DNA of 64,000 nucleotides from Arthrobacter gallicola (GTDB lineage Bacteria > Actinomycetota > Actinomycetes > Actinomycetales > Micrococcaceae). Shown piece after piece: positions 1 through 7,884 of the stretch (the first letter of the stretch is position 1; every line of letters begins with the position of its first letter). The notes beneath the pieces were generated by a model. That model saw only the letters and a program-made list of their open reading frames with translations, was not told the DNA's origin and made no database searches. The stretch covers positions 115,016 to 179,015 of the forward strand of contig NZ_JACSQD010000004.1 of NCBI RefSeq assembly GCF_014836775.1. The letters run 5' to 3'. The position numbers and the translations under genes are program-made.

Positions 1-46
1 CGACGGCGGGGCCCGCCAGACGCGGGCACCGCCGTCGAACTGTTTT
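1..46 (+). terminator. Rho-independent terminator of a gene left of the window
   Basis: Bases 1-9 pair perfectly with 29-37, and inside them 11-16 pair with 22-27 around a five-base loop. The hairpin is followed on the plus strand by a T-tract at 42-46. The T-tract orientation means it ends a plus-strand transcript entering from the left. It may also stop the minus-strand alcohol dehydrogenase transcript, whose stop codon is at 56-58. Confidence 0.75.
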
Positions 47-55
47 TCAGAAGCG

Positions 56-1102
56 TTACTTCATATGCGGAACAACGACGGCGCGGCCGCTGAGTTCGCC
101 TGCCTCCAGCTTCCGGTAAGCCTCCAGCGCGTTGTCCATGCTGTAGAGCTCAACCTCCGGCTTGATCTGCCCGGCGCGGTACATGGCCACGACTTCGTGC
201 AGATCCTCGATGGTGCCCCAGTAGGTGTTGGTGATGGTGGATTCGTACGGCGTGGTGAAGAAGCTCCACTCATACGATCCGCCGGCAATGCCCACCACGG
301 TAAACCGGGACTGCGGTGCCATCGAAGCGGCTGCAGTTTTGATGGTCGGGCCCACACCCACGAAGTCGAACGCAGCATCCACGCCGCGGCCGCCGGTGAT
401 CTCGCGGATGCGTTCCACCTGGCCTTCACCACCGGGAACCACAATGGCCCCGGCAGCTTCGGCCTTCTGCATGGCCTCTTCCTTCATGTCCGTGGCGATC
501 ACGGTGGCGCCGGTGAGCGCCTTGAGGATCTGCACGGCCATCTGGCCCAGCCCGCCGAGGCCGATCACCAGGGCGAACTTACCGCCTCCGGCCAGGTTCG
601 GCAGGGAGTTCTTGATGGCGTGGTACGGCGTCAGGGCCGCGTCGGACAGCGGAGCTGCGGCAACGGGATCTGCGTCCCCCAGCGGCACCAGGTTGCGGAC
701 CGGGACCACCAGGTACTCAGCCATGCCGCCGTCGCGGCCCAGCCCCATGCCCAGGTAGGGCATCTCGGCGGCGTTCTCACAGTAGGTGTCCTGTCCGCGG
801 GAGCAGGCCTTGCAGTGCCCGCAGCCCACCGGACCGTAGACCAGGTAGGCCCCGCCGATTTCCACACCGCTGACACCTTCACCCAGCTCTTCGACCCAGC
901 CGGAGTTCTCATGGCCCAGGACGAAGGCGGGCGGAATCGAGCCCGGAGCACCTTCGGCGAAGTCCTTGTAGAGTGCGACGTCGGAGTGGCAGGCACCGGC
1001 GCCTGCCACCTTCAGCAGGACCTCCCCCGGGCCCGGCTTCGGCTTTTCGACCTCGGTCAGGGACGGGAAAGTCTGCCACTTCTCAAATACAACTGCACGC
1101 AT
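56..1102 (-). CDS. Zinc-dependent NAD(P)-dependent alcohol dehydrogenase
   Basis: Medium-chain alcohol dehydrogenase of 348 residues, expected to oxidise alcohols or reduce aldehydes/ketones with NAD(H) in the cytoplasm. Candidate catalytic zinc ligands are Cys38 (GACHSD), His64 (GHE) and Asp154 (PLSDA). The structural zinc is held by Cys94, Cys97, Cys100 and Cys108. The dinucleotide fold shows GLGGLGQ near residues 180-186. Asp in place of the usual third Cys ligand recalls the Rhodococcus erythropolis (S)-alcohol dehydrogenase group. The start is supported by AGAAGG upstream of the ATG. The upstream region (1103-1383) contains an AT-rich patch near 1153-1178 that could hold the promoter, and GGAGGT/ACCTCC arms that could fold in the leader. 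Transcribed alone; the physiological substrate cannot be read from the sequence. Confidence 0.9.
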   Translation of the reverse strand: MRAVVFEKWQTFPSLTEVEKPKPGPGEVLLKVAGAGACHSDVALYKDFAEGAPGSIPPAFVLGHENSGWVEELGEGVSGVEIGGAYLVYGPVGCGHCKACSRGQDTYCENAAEMPYLGMGLGRDGGMAEYLVVPVRNLVPLGDADPVAAAPLSDAALTPYHAIKNSLPNLAGGGKFALVIGLGGLGQMAVQILKALTGATVIATDMKEEAMQKAEAAGAIVVPGGEGQVERIREITGGRGVDAAFDFVGVGPTIKTAAASMAPQSRFTVVGIAGGSYEWSFFTTPYESTITNTYWGTIEDLHEVVAMYRAGQIKPEVELYSMDNALEAYRKLEAGELSGRAVVVPHMK

Positions 1103-1383
1103 AACGCCTTCTTCTTTGAATCGGGTTGGCGGAGGTTATCCGCCACCTCCACCATATATACATTTACATCTATCTGCCCGGCGGGGGCGGGGGCTTCCGC
1201 TGCAGGGGCCGGTTGCGCTAGTGTTTGCAGTGCTTCACGAGATGTGGCCTCCTTCCCCCCGGTACCAACCGGTCAGGAAAAGCTCCGACTGGCCTCACAC
1301 CAACCCCATTGTTCGGCGGGTGGTTCGGATGACGAAGCGGCCCGCTTCCAACCGGAGCGGGCAAGGACAACTCCCTGCGAAGG

Positions 1384-1794
1384 ATGAACACTGTGGCTTA
1401 CTCCAGTGACTCCCCCACCCGCGCCTCTTCGGTGCACCCGGGCGACGGGCTTCCGGCTGTTCCGGCCCGCGCCCTGTCCGGCTACGACGAATGGGTCGAT
1501 GTGGAAGTCCATGCCGATCCCGGTCTCGACGTTATTGCCCTGGTGGTCGACGGCACCCAGCAGCTGATGTGGCACCAGGACGTAGCCCGTCTCGCACTGG
1601 CCCTGGCCTCCGCTGGCGGAAATCCGCAGTGGTGCGCACTGCACTCCATCCTGCTGGTCCCCGGTGGCTTCAACAGCCCCGCCGGCAGCTCTTTTTTCTG
1701 CTTGGCCGCCACGGAACGCGCGCACCGGTGCCCGGAGACTACGGTCCGCGCTGAGGCTCCGCATTCCGTCCCGCAACCGGCTTCACGCCCGTAG
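1384..1794 (+). CDS. Hypothetical protein, 136 aa
   Basis: Not recognised. Codon use is typical of real genes here (G/C-rich third positions), and the overlapping minus-strand frames look like shadows. The middle of the protein (about residues 35-85) looks like a small alpha/beta domain with DVEVHADPGLDVIALVVDG followed by a Trp-His pair and an Ala/Leu-rich helix. The last 30 residues are Pro/Arg-rich and probably disordered. No signal peptide or membrane helix is visible. The ATG sits directly after GAAGG, an unusually short spacing, so the start is uncertain. Its stop lies 18 bases from the stop of the convergent phosphatase gene. Confidence 0.55.
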   Translation: MNTVAYSSDSPTRASSVHPGDGLPAVPARALSGYDEWVDVEVHADPGLDVIALVVDGTQQLMWHQDVARLALALASAGGNPQWCALHSILLVPGGFNSPAGSSFFCLAATERAHRCPETTVRAEAPHSVPQPASRP

Positions 1795-1812
1795 CGGCTC
1801 CCCCGGCCCCGG

Positions 1813-2559
1813 TCAGCAGGTTTCATCCAGCAGCCGTGCCCGAAGCCGATCCAGCGTCTGCCTGTCCACTCCAGCCCGGAGCAGGAAGTTCCAGCTGTCC
1901 AGGCTCCCGGCCACGGCCAGAAGTTCCTTCCGTGCCGCAGCGCTTCGCCCGGCAAGTTCGTGGTCATCCAGCGGACGCTCCCGCGGCTGCTTCTGGAGCC
2001 GGTGCCACTCATTGATTCCCGCGAACGCTGCCGCATAGTCCGCGGCGATCGCCTCCGGTGCCGCACCTGCGAGCTGCAGCAGGAGCAGGGTGACCAGCCC
2101 CGTGCGGTCCCGTCCGGCGGAGCAGTGAATCACGACGCCGCCGGCTGGAGCTTCGGCGATAGTCCGGACTATCGCAGCGAATTTCTCCGGCCAGCGCGCA
2201 AGGTTGTCAGGGTAAAAGCGCGGTGAGTTCATATATGGTCCGGTGAGGGCGGTGAACTCGGGGTCAGCGGATTCCTGGGTGGGCCGGTTCAATACCGCTA
2301 TGTGCTGGACGGCCGACGGCGGCACTGCCGGATCGGTGTCCCGCCTGCCGATTTCGGCCTCGTTCCGCAGGTCCACCACGGTGCGGACACCGGCGTCGTA
2401 TGCCTGTTCCCAGCCGCGCGCAGTGAGCCATTCGGAGCGTCCCATCCGGAAGAGTCTGCCCGGCTGGATGGTGCGGCCACCTGCCACGGGGATGCCTCCG
2501 AGGTCCCGGGCGTTCACCGCACCTTCCCAGTCCACTGTCCGGTTTCTGGCGCTGTCCAT
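1813..2559 (-). CDS. Tyrosine/serine-type protein phosphatase, 248 aa
   Basis: Cysteine-dependent phosphatase of the bacterial Y_phosphatase3 (LipA/MptpB-like) family, acting on phospho-Tyr/Ser proteins or phosphoinositides. The catalytic loop HCSAGRDRTG (Cys-X5-Arg) lies near residue 140, and the family N-terminal motif NARDLGG lies near residue 14. The frame is open upstream to 2967, but that extension overlaps the divergent gene and has no family character. The ATG at 2559, giving MDSARNRTVDW, fits the family start and leaves about 100 bases to the neighbouring start. Single gene; the target is unknown. Confidence 0.85.
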   Translation of the reverse strand: MDSARNRTVDWEGAVNARDLGGIPVAGGRTIQPGRLFRMGRSEWLTARGWEQAYDAGVRTVVDLRNEAEIGRRDTDPAVPPSAVQHIAVLNRPTQESADPEFTALTGPYMNSPRFYPDNLARWPEKFAAIVRTIAEAPAGGVVIHCSAGRDRTGLVTLLLLQLAGAAPEAIAADYAAAFAGINEWHRLQKQPRERPLDDHELAGRSAAARKELLAVAGSLDSWNFLLRAGVDRQTLDRLRARLLDETC

Positions 2560-2662
2560 GGCTCCAGCGTAGGGGGCGGACGGATCAACCGTGCCCGCAG
2601 CTGGCGGGTGCTGCGCCGGCAAGGCAGGATGGGCGGGTGACCCAACGGAGAGAACCCAGGAC

Positions 2663-3226
2663 TTGAGCCAGGCACTGGTGCGGTTGTGGTGGCTGCCGGT
2701 AGGTGCCGGCGGCCGTGTGGTGGTCCACACCAGCCGCTGGTGGGAGCTGTGGCAGGCGCGGAAGGAGCGGCGCCGCCCCCAGCCGCTCTTCCATACGGCA
2801 CTGGAGGTCACCGTTGAGGGTTCCAGGTATGCCATCGAGATGGCACCGGCGTGGGGAAAGGGTTCGGGCCAGGGCTGCGTAGTGGCAACCGGTTCCGTCG
2901 GATTACGCCGGGCCGGCGCCTTGAGGCTCTTCCGGTATGAAGTCCGCTGCTCCCGGAACGGAGTCATCCCGGACCTCGGTTACGCGGCGGCACCGCCCGT
3001 GGATTGGGGTGTTTCCCAAGCCGGTGCCGAAGCGCTCATTGGCCGCGTGGGGCAGGTGCCGCGGCTGGTCTGGGGAGAGAAAATGCCGGACGGCGACATG
3101 TGGAACTCAAACTCCCTGATTTCCTGGCTGCTGCAGACCGCAGGGATCGACGCCGCAGCACTCCAGCCGCCGGATAACGGGCGCGCTCCCGGATGGTACG
3201 CAGGGATTCAGGAAGCGCGCCGTTGA
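2663..3226 (+). CDS. Hypothetical protein, NlpC/DUF3750-like appearance
   Basis: Not firmly recognised. The readable part begins around VRLWWLPVGAGGRVVVHTSRW and runs to APGWYAGIQEARR. A histidine in the strand-like segment FHTALEV and a later GDMWNSNSLISWLL segment recall permuted papain-fold or DUF3750-type proteins, where the pattern NSN-x-F marks a conserved helix. That likeness is by eye only. A catalytic Cys is not obvious; Asn stands where NlpC-type enzymes would have Cys. The frame is open back to a GTG at 2591. The TTG at 2663 was chosen because GGAGAG lies nine bases upstream; GTG 2678 is another option. Confidence 0.6.
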   Translation: MSQALVRLWWLPVGAGGRVVVHTSRWWELWQARKERRRPQPLFHTALEVTVEGSRYAIEMAPAWGKGSGQGCVVATGSVGLRRAGALRLFRYEVRCSRNGVIPDLGYAAAPPVDWGVSQAGAEALIGRVGQVPRLVWGEKMPDGDMWNSNSLISWLLQTAGIDAAALQPPDNGRAPGWYAGIQEARR

Positions 3227-3266
3227 CGGCCGGTGCCGGGCAGCCCCTCGTGAGCTCAGCGGCGGG

Positions 3267-4115
3267 TCAGCTCCAGTCGAAAAAGCCCTTGCCGGATTTC
3301 CGGCCCAGCTCGCCGCGGGCCACCTTGTCCCGCAGGATCTGCGGCGGCTCGAAGCGCGGACCGAGGGTGGAGGCCAGGTACTCGGCGATGCCGAGCCGGA
3401 CATCCAGGCCCACAATGTCGGTGGTCTTCAGCGGGCCGGTCGGGTGCTTGTAGCCCAGCACCATGGCGGCGTCGATGTCCTCCGCGGAGGCCACGCCTTC
3501 CTCGACCATGCGCATGGCTTCCAGGGCGATCGCCACGCCCAGCCGCGAGCTGGCGAAGCCGGGAGCATCGTTGACAACCACGGGTGTTTTGCCCAGGTCG
3601 GCAACCCAGGTGCGGGCTTCAGCGGCCAGTTCCCCGGAGGTCCGTTTACCGAGCACCACCTCGATCAGGGTCGATGCCGGAACCGGGTTAAAGAAGTGCA
3701 GGCCGCAGAACCGGTCTGGGCGCTGCAGCTTCTCCGCCAGTTCGGAGACGGAGAGCGAGGAGGTGTTGGATGCCAGCCAGGCATCGTGGTCCAGCTGTTC
3801 CTCGACCGCCACCAGCGCCGTCGCCTTCAGGCTGAAGTCCTCCGGCACCGCTTCGACCACCAAACCGGATCCGGCGAAGTCGGCGTAATCGGTAGACACG
3901 CTCAGCCGCGTGGTGAGGGCCTCCAGCGTCTCAGACGTAGTGCCGCGCTCCACACTCCTGGCCAGATTCCCGGCCACGCGTTCGTAGGCTGCCTGGGCGG
4001 CGGCGTCGTCGCGTTCCACCACGACGACGGCGGCACCGGCCGTGCAGAAGGCGTGGGCAATACCTGCGCCCATGCGGCCACCGCCGAGGACACCGACCTT
4101 GGGAGGAACTGTCAT
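3267..4115 (-). CDS. 3-hydroxybutyryl-CoA / 3-hydroxyacyl-CoA dehydrogenase
   Basis: Oxidises (S)-3-hydroxyacyl-CoA to 3-oxoacyl-CoA with NAD in fatty-acid or phenylacetate-type beta-oxidation. The 282-residue length matches stand-alone HbdA/PaaH enzymes. An N-terminal Rossmann motif GGGRMGAGIA is near residues 11-20. The segment ASNTSSLSVSEL and the signature GLHFFNPVP (catalytic His) follow, then the C-terminal domain with DAPGFASSRLG and HPTGPLKTTDIVGLD. It is the last gene of a three-gene operon; its ATG overlaps the hydratase stop by four bases (ATGA), implying translational coupling. Whether the operon serves aliphatic or aromatic acids is not decided by the sequence. Confidence 0.93.
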   Translation of the reverse strand: MTVPPKVGVLGGGRMGAGIAHAFCTAGAAVVVVERDDAAAQAAYERVAGNLARSVERGTTSETLEALTTRLSVSTDYADFAGSGLVVEAVPEDFSLKATALVAVEEQLDHDAWLASNTSSLSVSELAEKLQRPDRFCGLHFFNPVPASTLIEVVLGKRTSGELAAEARTWVADLGKTPVVVNDAPGFASSRLGVAIALEAMRMVEEGVASAEDIDAAMVLGYKHPTGPLKTTDIVGLDVRLGIAEYLASTLGPRFEPPQILRDKVARGELGRKSGKGFFDWS

Positions 4116-4867
4116 TTGTTTTTCTTCCTTTCCAGGAAAGCCTGCATACGGTCGAACTTCGCCTCGGACTCGAACAGGATGCCCTGGGCGAGGGTGTCGA
4201 TCACTGGGTGCGCCTCAGCGGGAGCGTGGAACACGGATTTGGTGATGCGCACGGCCAGGGGGTCCTGTTTGGCAATGCGGTCGGCCAGGGCGTTCGCTGC
4301 GTCCAGCAGGTTCCCTGCGTCATGGACTTCGGTGACCAGGCGGGCTGCCAGAGCTTCCTCGGCGTTCAGGATCCGGCCCGCCAGGAGAATCTCCTTGGCC
4401 AGGGGTTCGCCCACCAGTTCCTTCAGCCGCCAAGTTGCGCCGGCTGCAGCCATAATGCCGAGCGAGGTTTCCGGGTTGCCGATCTTCACGGTGGGGGTGG
4501 CGAGGCGGAAGTCGGCGGCGAAGGCCAGCTCCGCTCCCCCGCCCAGCGCGTAGCCGTCCAGCGCGGCGATGACCGGCATGGGCAGTTTGGCGATCCGGTG
4601 GAAGATCGATGAGTTGATGCCGCGCAGGGCGTCTTCCCGGCGGCGTTCGCGCAGCTGGGCGATGTCCGCGCCGGAGGCAAAAACGCCGTTGGTGCCGGAA
4701 AGGATCAGGATCTTCGGGTCGCTTTCCAGCACTGCGCAGAGTTCGTGCAGCTCATCGACCATGGCCTGGTCAATGGCATTGCGGACCTCTGGCCGGTTGA
4801 GGACGGCGGAAATCCGGTCCCCGCCAACGCTAACCTGCAGCGTGGTGAAGTGCTCGAAGCCCGCCAT
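4112..4867 (-). CDS. Enoyl-CoA hydratase/isomerase family protein
   Basis: Crotonase-fold enzyme of 251 residues that hydrates trans-2-enoyl-CoA. The CoA-binding/oxyanion-hole segments are visible: NRPEVRNAID near residue 24, ASGADIAQL near 64, and ALDGYALGGGAELAFAADF near 100. Glu residues in GGGAELA and in NPETSLGI lie where the two catalytic acids of crotonases fall. The ATG is directly adjacent to the thiolase stop codon (4868-4870), so its ribosome site lies inside thiolase. Middle gene of the beta-oxidation operon. The substrate chain length is unknown. Confidence 0.92.
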   Translation of the reverse strand: MAGFEHFTTLQVSVGGDRISAVLNRPEVRNAIDQAMVDELHELCAVLESDPKILILSGTNGVFASGADIAQLRERRREDALRGINSSIFHRIAKLPMPVIAALDGYALGGGAELAFAADFRLATPTVKIGNPETSLGIMAAAGATWRLKELVGEPLAKEILLAGRILNAEEALAARLVTEVHDAGNLLDAANALADRIAKQDPLAVRITKSVFHAPAEAHPVIDTLAQGILFESEAKFDRMQAFLERKKNK

Positions 4868-6079
4868 TTAGAGCGCCTCAATCAGCATCGCGGTTCCCTG
4901 CCCAACGCCCACGCACATGGTCGCGATGCCGCGGGAAGCGCCTTCGCGTTCCATGCGGCCCAGCAAGGTGATGGCGATGCGTGAGCCGGAGGAGCCCAGC
5001 GGGTGGCCCAGGGCGATCGCGCCGCCGTCGTTGTTCACGATTCCCTCGTCCAGGCCCAGGCGGCGGATGCAGGCCAGGGACTGGGTGGCGAAGGCTTCGT
5101 TGAGTTCGACGGCGCCGATCTGATCGAGGCGGACGCCGCTGCGCTGCAGCACCTTCTGCGTCGCCGGAACCGGGCCGATGCCCATGATTTCCGGCGGCAC
5201 ACCGGCGGAGGCGCCGTCGACAATCCGGGCGCGGGCGGTGAGCCCGTATTCCTTGATGGCGCGCTCGGAGGCAACGATGATCGCGGAGGCGCCGTCGTTC
5301 AGGGAGCTGGCGTTGCCGGCGGTGACAATTCCGCCGGGCTTGACCACCGGGCGCAGCTTGCCGAGGACCTCCAGGGTGGTGCCCTCGCGGGGGCCTTCGT
5401 CGGTATCCACGACGGTGTCCCCCTTGCGGCCCGGAACCGTGACCGGGACGATTTCGTCCTTGAAGCGTCCCGCAGCGATGGCGGCCAGCGCCTTTTCGTG
5501 TGAGCGGACGGCAAACGCATCGGCGTCTTCCCGGGAGATGCTGTCCGTGGCGGCCAGTTCCTCGGCGGTTTCCGGCATCGAGTAGGTCATCTTTCCATCG
5601 CGGGAGAGGTCCCCGGAGGCGAAGCGTTCGTTGGCGAAGCGCCAGCCGATCGAGGTGTCGAAGGTGTCACCGGGCTTGGCGAACGCCTTGGTGGGTTTTT
5701 CGGTGACCCACGGCGCGCGGCTCATGGACTCGGTGCCGCCGGCAATGACAATGTCCGCGGCACCGGACTTGATCATGTGCGAGGCCATGATGATGGCAGA
5801 CAGCCCCGAAGCGCAGAGCCGGTTCACGGTGATGCCGGGGACGGTGTCCGGGAACCCTGCGAGCAGTGCGGCCATGCGGGCGACGTTGCGGTTCTCTTCG
5901 CCGGCACCGTTGGCGTTGCCGAGAATGACTTCATCGACGACGGCGGGATCCAGGCCTTCACGGGCCACCAGTTCCTGCAGCGTCAGGGCCGCGAGGTCGT
6001 CCGGGCGGACGCTGGAGAGCGCACCCCCGTAGCGGCCCACCGGGGTCCGAACTCCGCCTACGAGAAAAGCCTCAGCCAT
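4868..6079 (-). CDS. Acetyl-CoA acyltransferase (thiolase), PaaJ/FadA-like
   Basis: Cleaves 3-oxoacyl-CoA with CoA to release acetyl-CoA, the last beta-oxidation step. All thiolase signatures are present: the nucleophilic Cys in NRLCASGL (near residue 88), GGTESMSRAPW, the NEAFA loop, GHPLGSSGSR with the catalytic His, and the C-terminal Cys in CVGVGQG. The ATG at 6079 was chosen over an in-frame TTG at 6091 because GGGAG sits seven bases upstream. First gene of the operon thiolase-hydratase-dehydrogenase. The upstream stretch 6141-6166 carries an ACCGACC half-motif and an AACGTT palindrome that may bind a regulator. Confidence 0.94.
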   Translation of the reverse strand: MAEAFLVGGVRTPVGRYGGALSSVRPDDLAALTLQELVAREGLDPAVVDEVILGNANGAGEENRNVARMAALLAGFPDTVPGITVNRLCASGLSAIIMASHMIKSGAADIVIAGGTESMSRAPWVTEKPTKAFAKPGDTFDTSIGWRFANERFASGDLSRDGKMTYSMPETAEELAATDSISREDADAFAVRSHEKALAAIAAGRFKDEIVPVTVPGRKGDTVVDTDEGPREGTTLEVLGKLRPVVKPGGIVTAGNASSLNDGASAIIVASERAIKEYGLTARARIVDGASAGVPPEIMGIGPVPATQKVLQRSGVRLDQIGAVELNEAFATQSLACIRRLGLDEGIVNNDGGAIALGHPLGSSGSRIAITLLGRMEREGASRGIATMCVGVGQGTAMLIEAL

Positions 6080-6249
6080 GTCTGCTCCCAAAGAGTTGCC
6101 AGTCTGCCGCCGGGCTTCGCTGCCCGCGGCTGCCGGATTTACCGACCAAACGTTCTATAAACAATTGCAGAACCCGGCGGAGCGGTCAAACACATGAAGG
6201 GGCCCCCGGAGAGTTTGGGTAATGTACCCGGGTCCGGTGCGAAGCCAGG

Positions 6250-6492
6250 TCAGTCCTGCCGGAGTTCTGCGGTCAGGTCAGCGACATCCGTCCGGCTGGG
6301 GGCAGTCCAGCCTGCCTGCCAGATTGCTGAGCAGGCTTCCCGGACAGCCCTTACCTGCCGCGCCGAGAGGCCCTCGAAAAGGTCCGGCCACCGCACCAGG
6401 GGATCCAGCCCGGCGGGAATGACCGCGGGAGCGATCCAGTTCGGCTGCCTGCCCATTAGGCGCAGCATTACGTCATCGTGGAACTCCAGCAT
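6250..6492 (-). CDS. Hypothetical protein, 80 aa
   Basis: Not recognised. A short soluble protein beginning MLEFHDDVMLRLMGRQPNW and ending in a predicted helical segment (TDVADLTAELRQD). It has no transmembrane helix, signal peptide or Cys motif. The ATG at 6492 is backed by a strong GAGAGGGG ribosome site; the open frame further upstream (to 6588) has no such support and would run into the divergent promoter. It is divergent from the VOC gene and stands about 170 bases past the thiolase promoter region. Confidence 0.6.
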   Translation of the reverse strand: MLEFHDDVMLRLMGRQPNWIAPAVIPAGLDPLVRWPDLFEGLSARQVRAVREACSAIWQAGWTAPSRTDVADLTAELRQD

Positions 6493-6607
6493 GTTTTCCC
6501 CTCTCTCTCGGTGCCGCCCGGTCGGGCACAACTGAATTATCTTCATGCGGACACAAGTTGTCCTGAACGCCGCCGACCGGGACTTCATCGTGCCCTAGGT
6601 TTAGGCC

Positions 6608-7048
6608 ATGGCCTACGACATTCAGATCTGCATCGACTGCGAAAACGCCCATGCCCAGGCTGACTGGTGGGCCACAACCCTTGGCTGGCCGGTGGAGGAA
6701 ACCAACCAGGGCTTCATAGATGACATGCTCGCGAAAGGCTATGCCTCCCCGGATGACCTGATCGAGCACAACGGTGTCCGGATGTGGCGCGGCGGTTCCG
6801 CCATCCTGCAGCCGGTTCCGGACGCTTCGCCCGTGACACCCATGCGCATCCTGTTCCAGCCGGTTCCGGAACCGAAAACCGTCAAGGACCGGATCCACCT
6901 GGACATCCGGCTGGCCGGAGCTGACAAGGACGCCATCCGCGCGGACCTCGAGGCGCGGGGTGCGAAGTTCCTCTGGGAGGCCAATGAGGGTCCGCATGCC
7001 TGGTACACGATGGCAGATCCGGAAGGCAACGAATTCTGCATCAGCTGA
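6608..7048 (+). CDS. VOC (glyoxalase/bleomycin-resistance) family protein
   Basis: A 146-residue single-copy vicinal oxygen chelate protein, made of two beta-alpha-beta-beta-beta modules. The N-terminal module starts IQICIDCENAHAQADWWATTLGW and the second contains HLDIRLAG and ends DPEGNEFCIS. Metal ligands of VOC proteins typically come from the first strand of each module and from the final Glu, and His/Glu occur at the expected places in the second module. The enzyme reaction cannot be inferred. The stop is four bases from the stop of the convergent protease gene. Confidence 0.85.
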   Translation: MAYDIQICIDCENAHAQADWWATTLGWPVEETNQGFIDDMLAKGYASPDDLIEHNGVRMWRGGSAILQPVPDASPVTPMRILFQPVPEPKTVKDRIHLDIRLAGADKDAIRADLEARGAKFLWEANEGPHAWYTMADPEGNEFCIS

Positions 7049-7052
7049 GCCG

Positions 7053-7817
7053 TTACTGCTGCAGCAGCTCCACCGGCACGGCGTAAGTGATCACCACGGC
7101 AAGCAGGTTCTTAGCGGCATGCACGGCGTAGGAGAGCATGAAGTTGTTCCCGGCCCAGACGTATACGCCCACCAGGACCGCGCCCATGGCGAGGTACGGG
7201 GTCAGGACAGCCAGGGAGAATTCGGTTTCCTGGACAACGTGGATTCCGGAAAACAGCAGGAGCGAGAGCAGGCAGCACACCCAGAGATTCCACCGCCGGG
7301 ACAGCTTGCCGATCAGCAGGTGCCGGAAGATGTACTCCTCCACAAACGGTGCCAGCACCACGAACAGCGGAACGATCACCCAGGGGGACATGGAGACCAG
7401 TAAACCCTGGGCCGCCTCCTGGTTCACCGCCGTCTGCGGCGGGCCGGTGAACAGCACCAGGACCATGGTGGCGACCAGCATCGCGATCACTGCGAGCGGT
7501 ATAACGCTGAGGGTGAGCCAGGGCCGGGTGGCAAGGATGCGGGTTTCCCGCACTACGTAGGCACGGGCTGCCGTGAACGCCAGGATGCCCGCGATGAGGT
7601 AGAAGGTGAAGTTCACCGCGTAGGACGCCGTCACCGGATCCGGCACAAGCGCGGTCACCGCGAGCGCCGCCGGCGTCAGGCTCAGCAGCATCAGCGCCCC
7701 GGCGTAGAACGCCAGCGCCACACCGTCCGCCCGGGTGAACCGGTAGCTCAGCGGAGGCTCCTGCAGGACCGCACGGCGCCGGTCTGCGGGACGGGCCGGG
7801 AATTCGGGGGTTGCCAT
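7053..7817 (-). CDS. CPBP family intramembrane metalloprotease
   Basis: Multi-pass membrane protein (about seven or eight hydrophobic helices) of the CAAX-protease and bacteriocin-processing (ABI/CPBP) family. The diagnostic EEYIFRH (EExxxR) motif, the later histidine in SGIHVVQETEF, and a polar motif near the C-terminus are visible. Members cleave within the membrane or act as maturation/immunity factors; the substrate is unknown. The ATG at 7817 follows a GATACT box by about ten bases with no Shine-Dalgarno, so it may be translated from a leaderless message. An upstream in-frame start at 7841 would remove that promoter. Confidence 0.88.
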   Translation of the reverse strand: MATPEFPARPADRRRAVLQEPPLSYRFTRADGVALAFYAGALMLLSLTPAALAVTALVPDPVTASYAVNFTFYLIAGILAFTAARAYVVRETRILATRPWLTLSVIPLAVIAMLVATMVLVLFTGPPQTAVNQEAAQGLLVSMSPWVIVPLFVVLAPFVEEYIFRHLLIGKLSRRWNLWVCCLLSLLLFSGIHVVQETEFSLAVLTPYLAMGAVLVGVYVWAGNNFMLSYAVHAAKNLLAVVITYAVPVELLQQ

Positions 7818-7884
7818 CAATCCACAGTATCGGTCCCGCATCCGGCAGGCATCACCCGCCCGCCGGAGCGGGACCTCAAAGGAA

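Noticed and set aside
1813-2967. Phosphatase reading frame extended upstream to 2967
   Set aside because: The extra 136 residues overlap the divergent gene and have no family character; the ATG at 2559 fits the family N-terminus.
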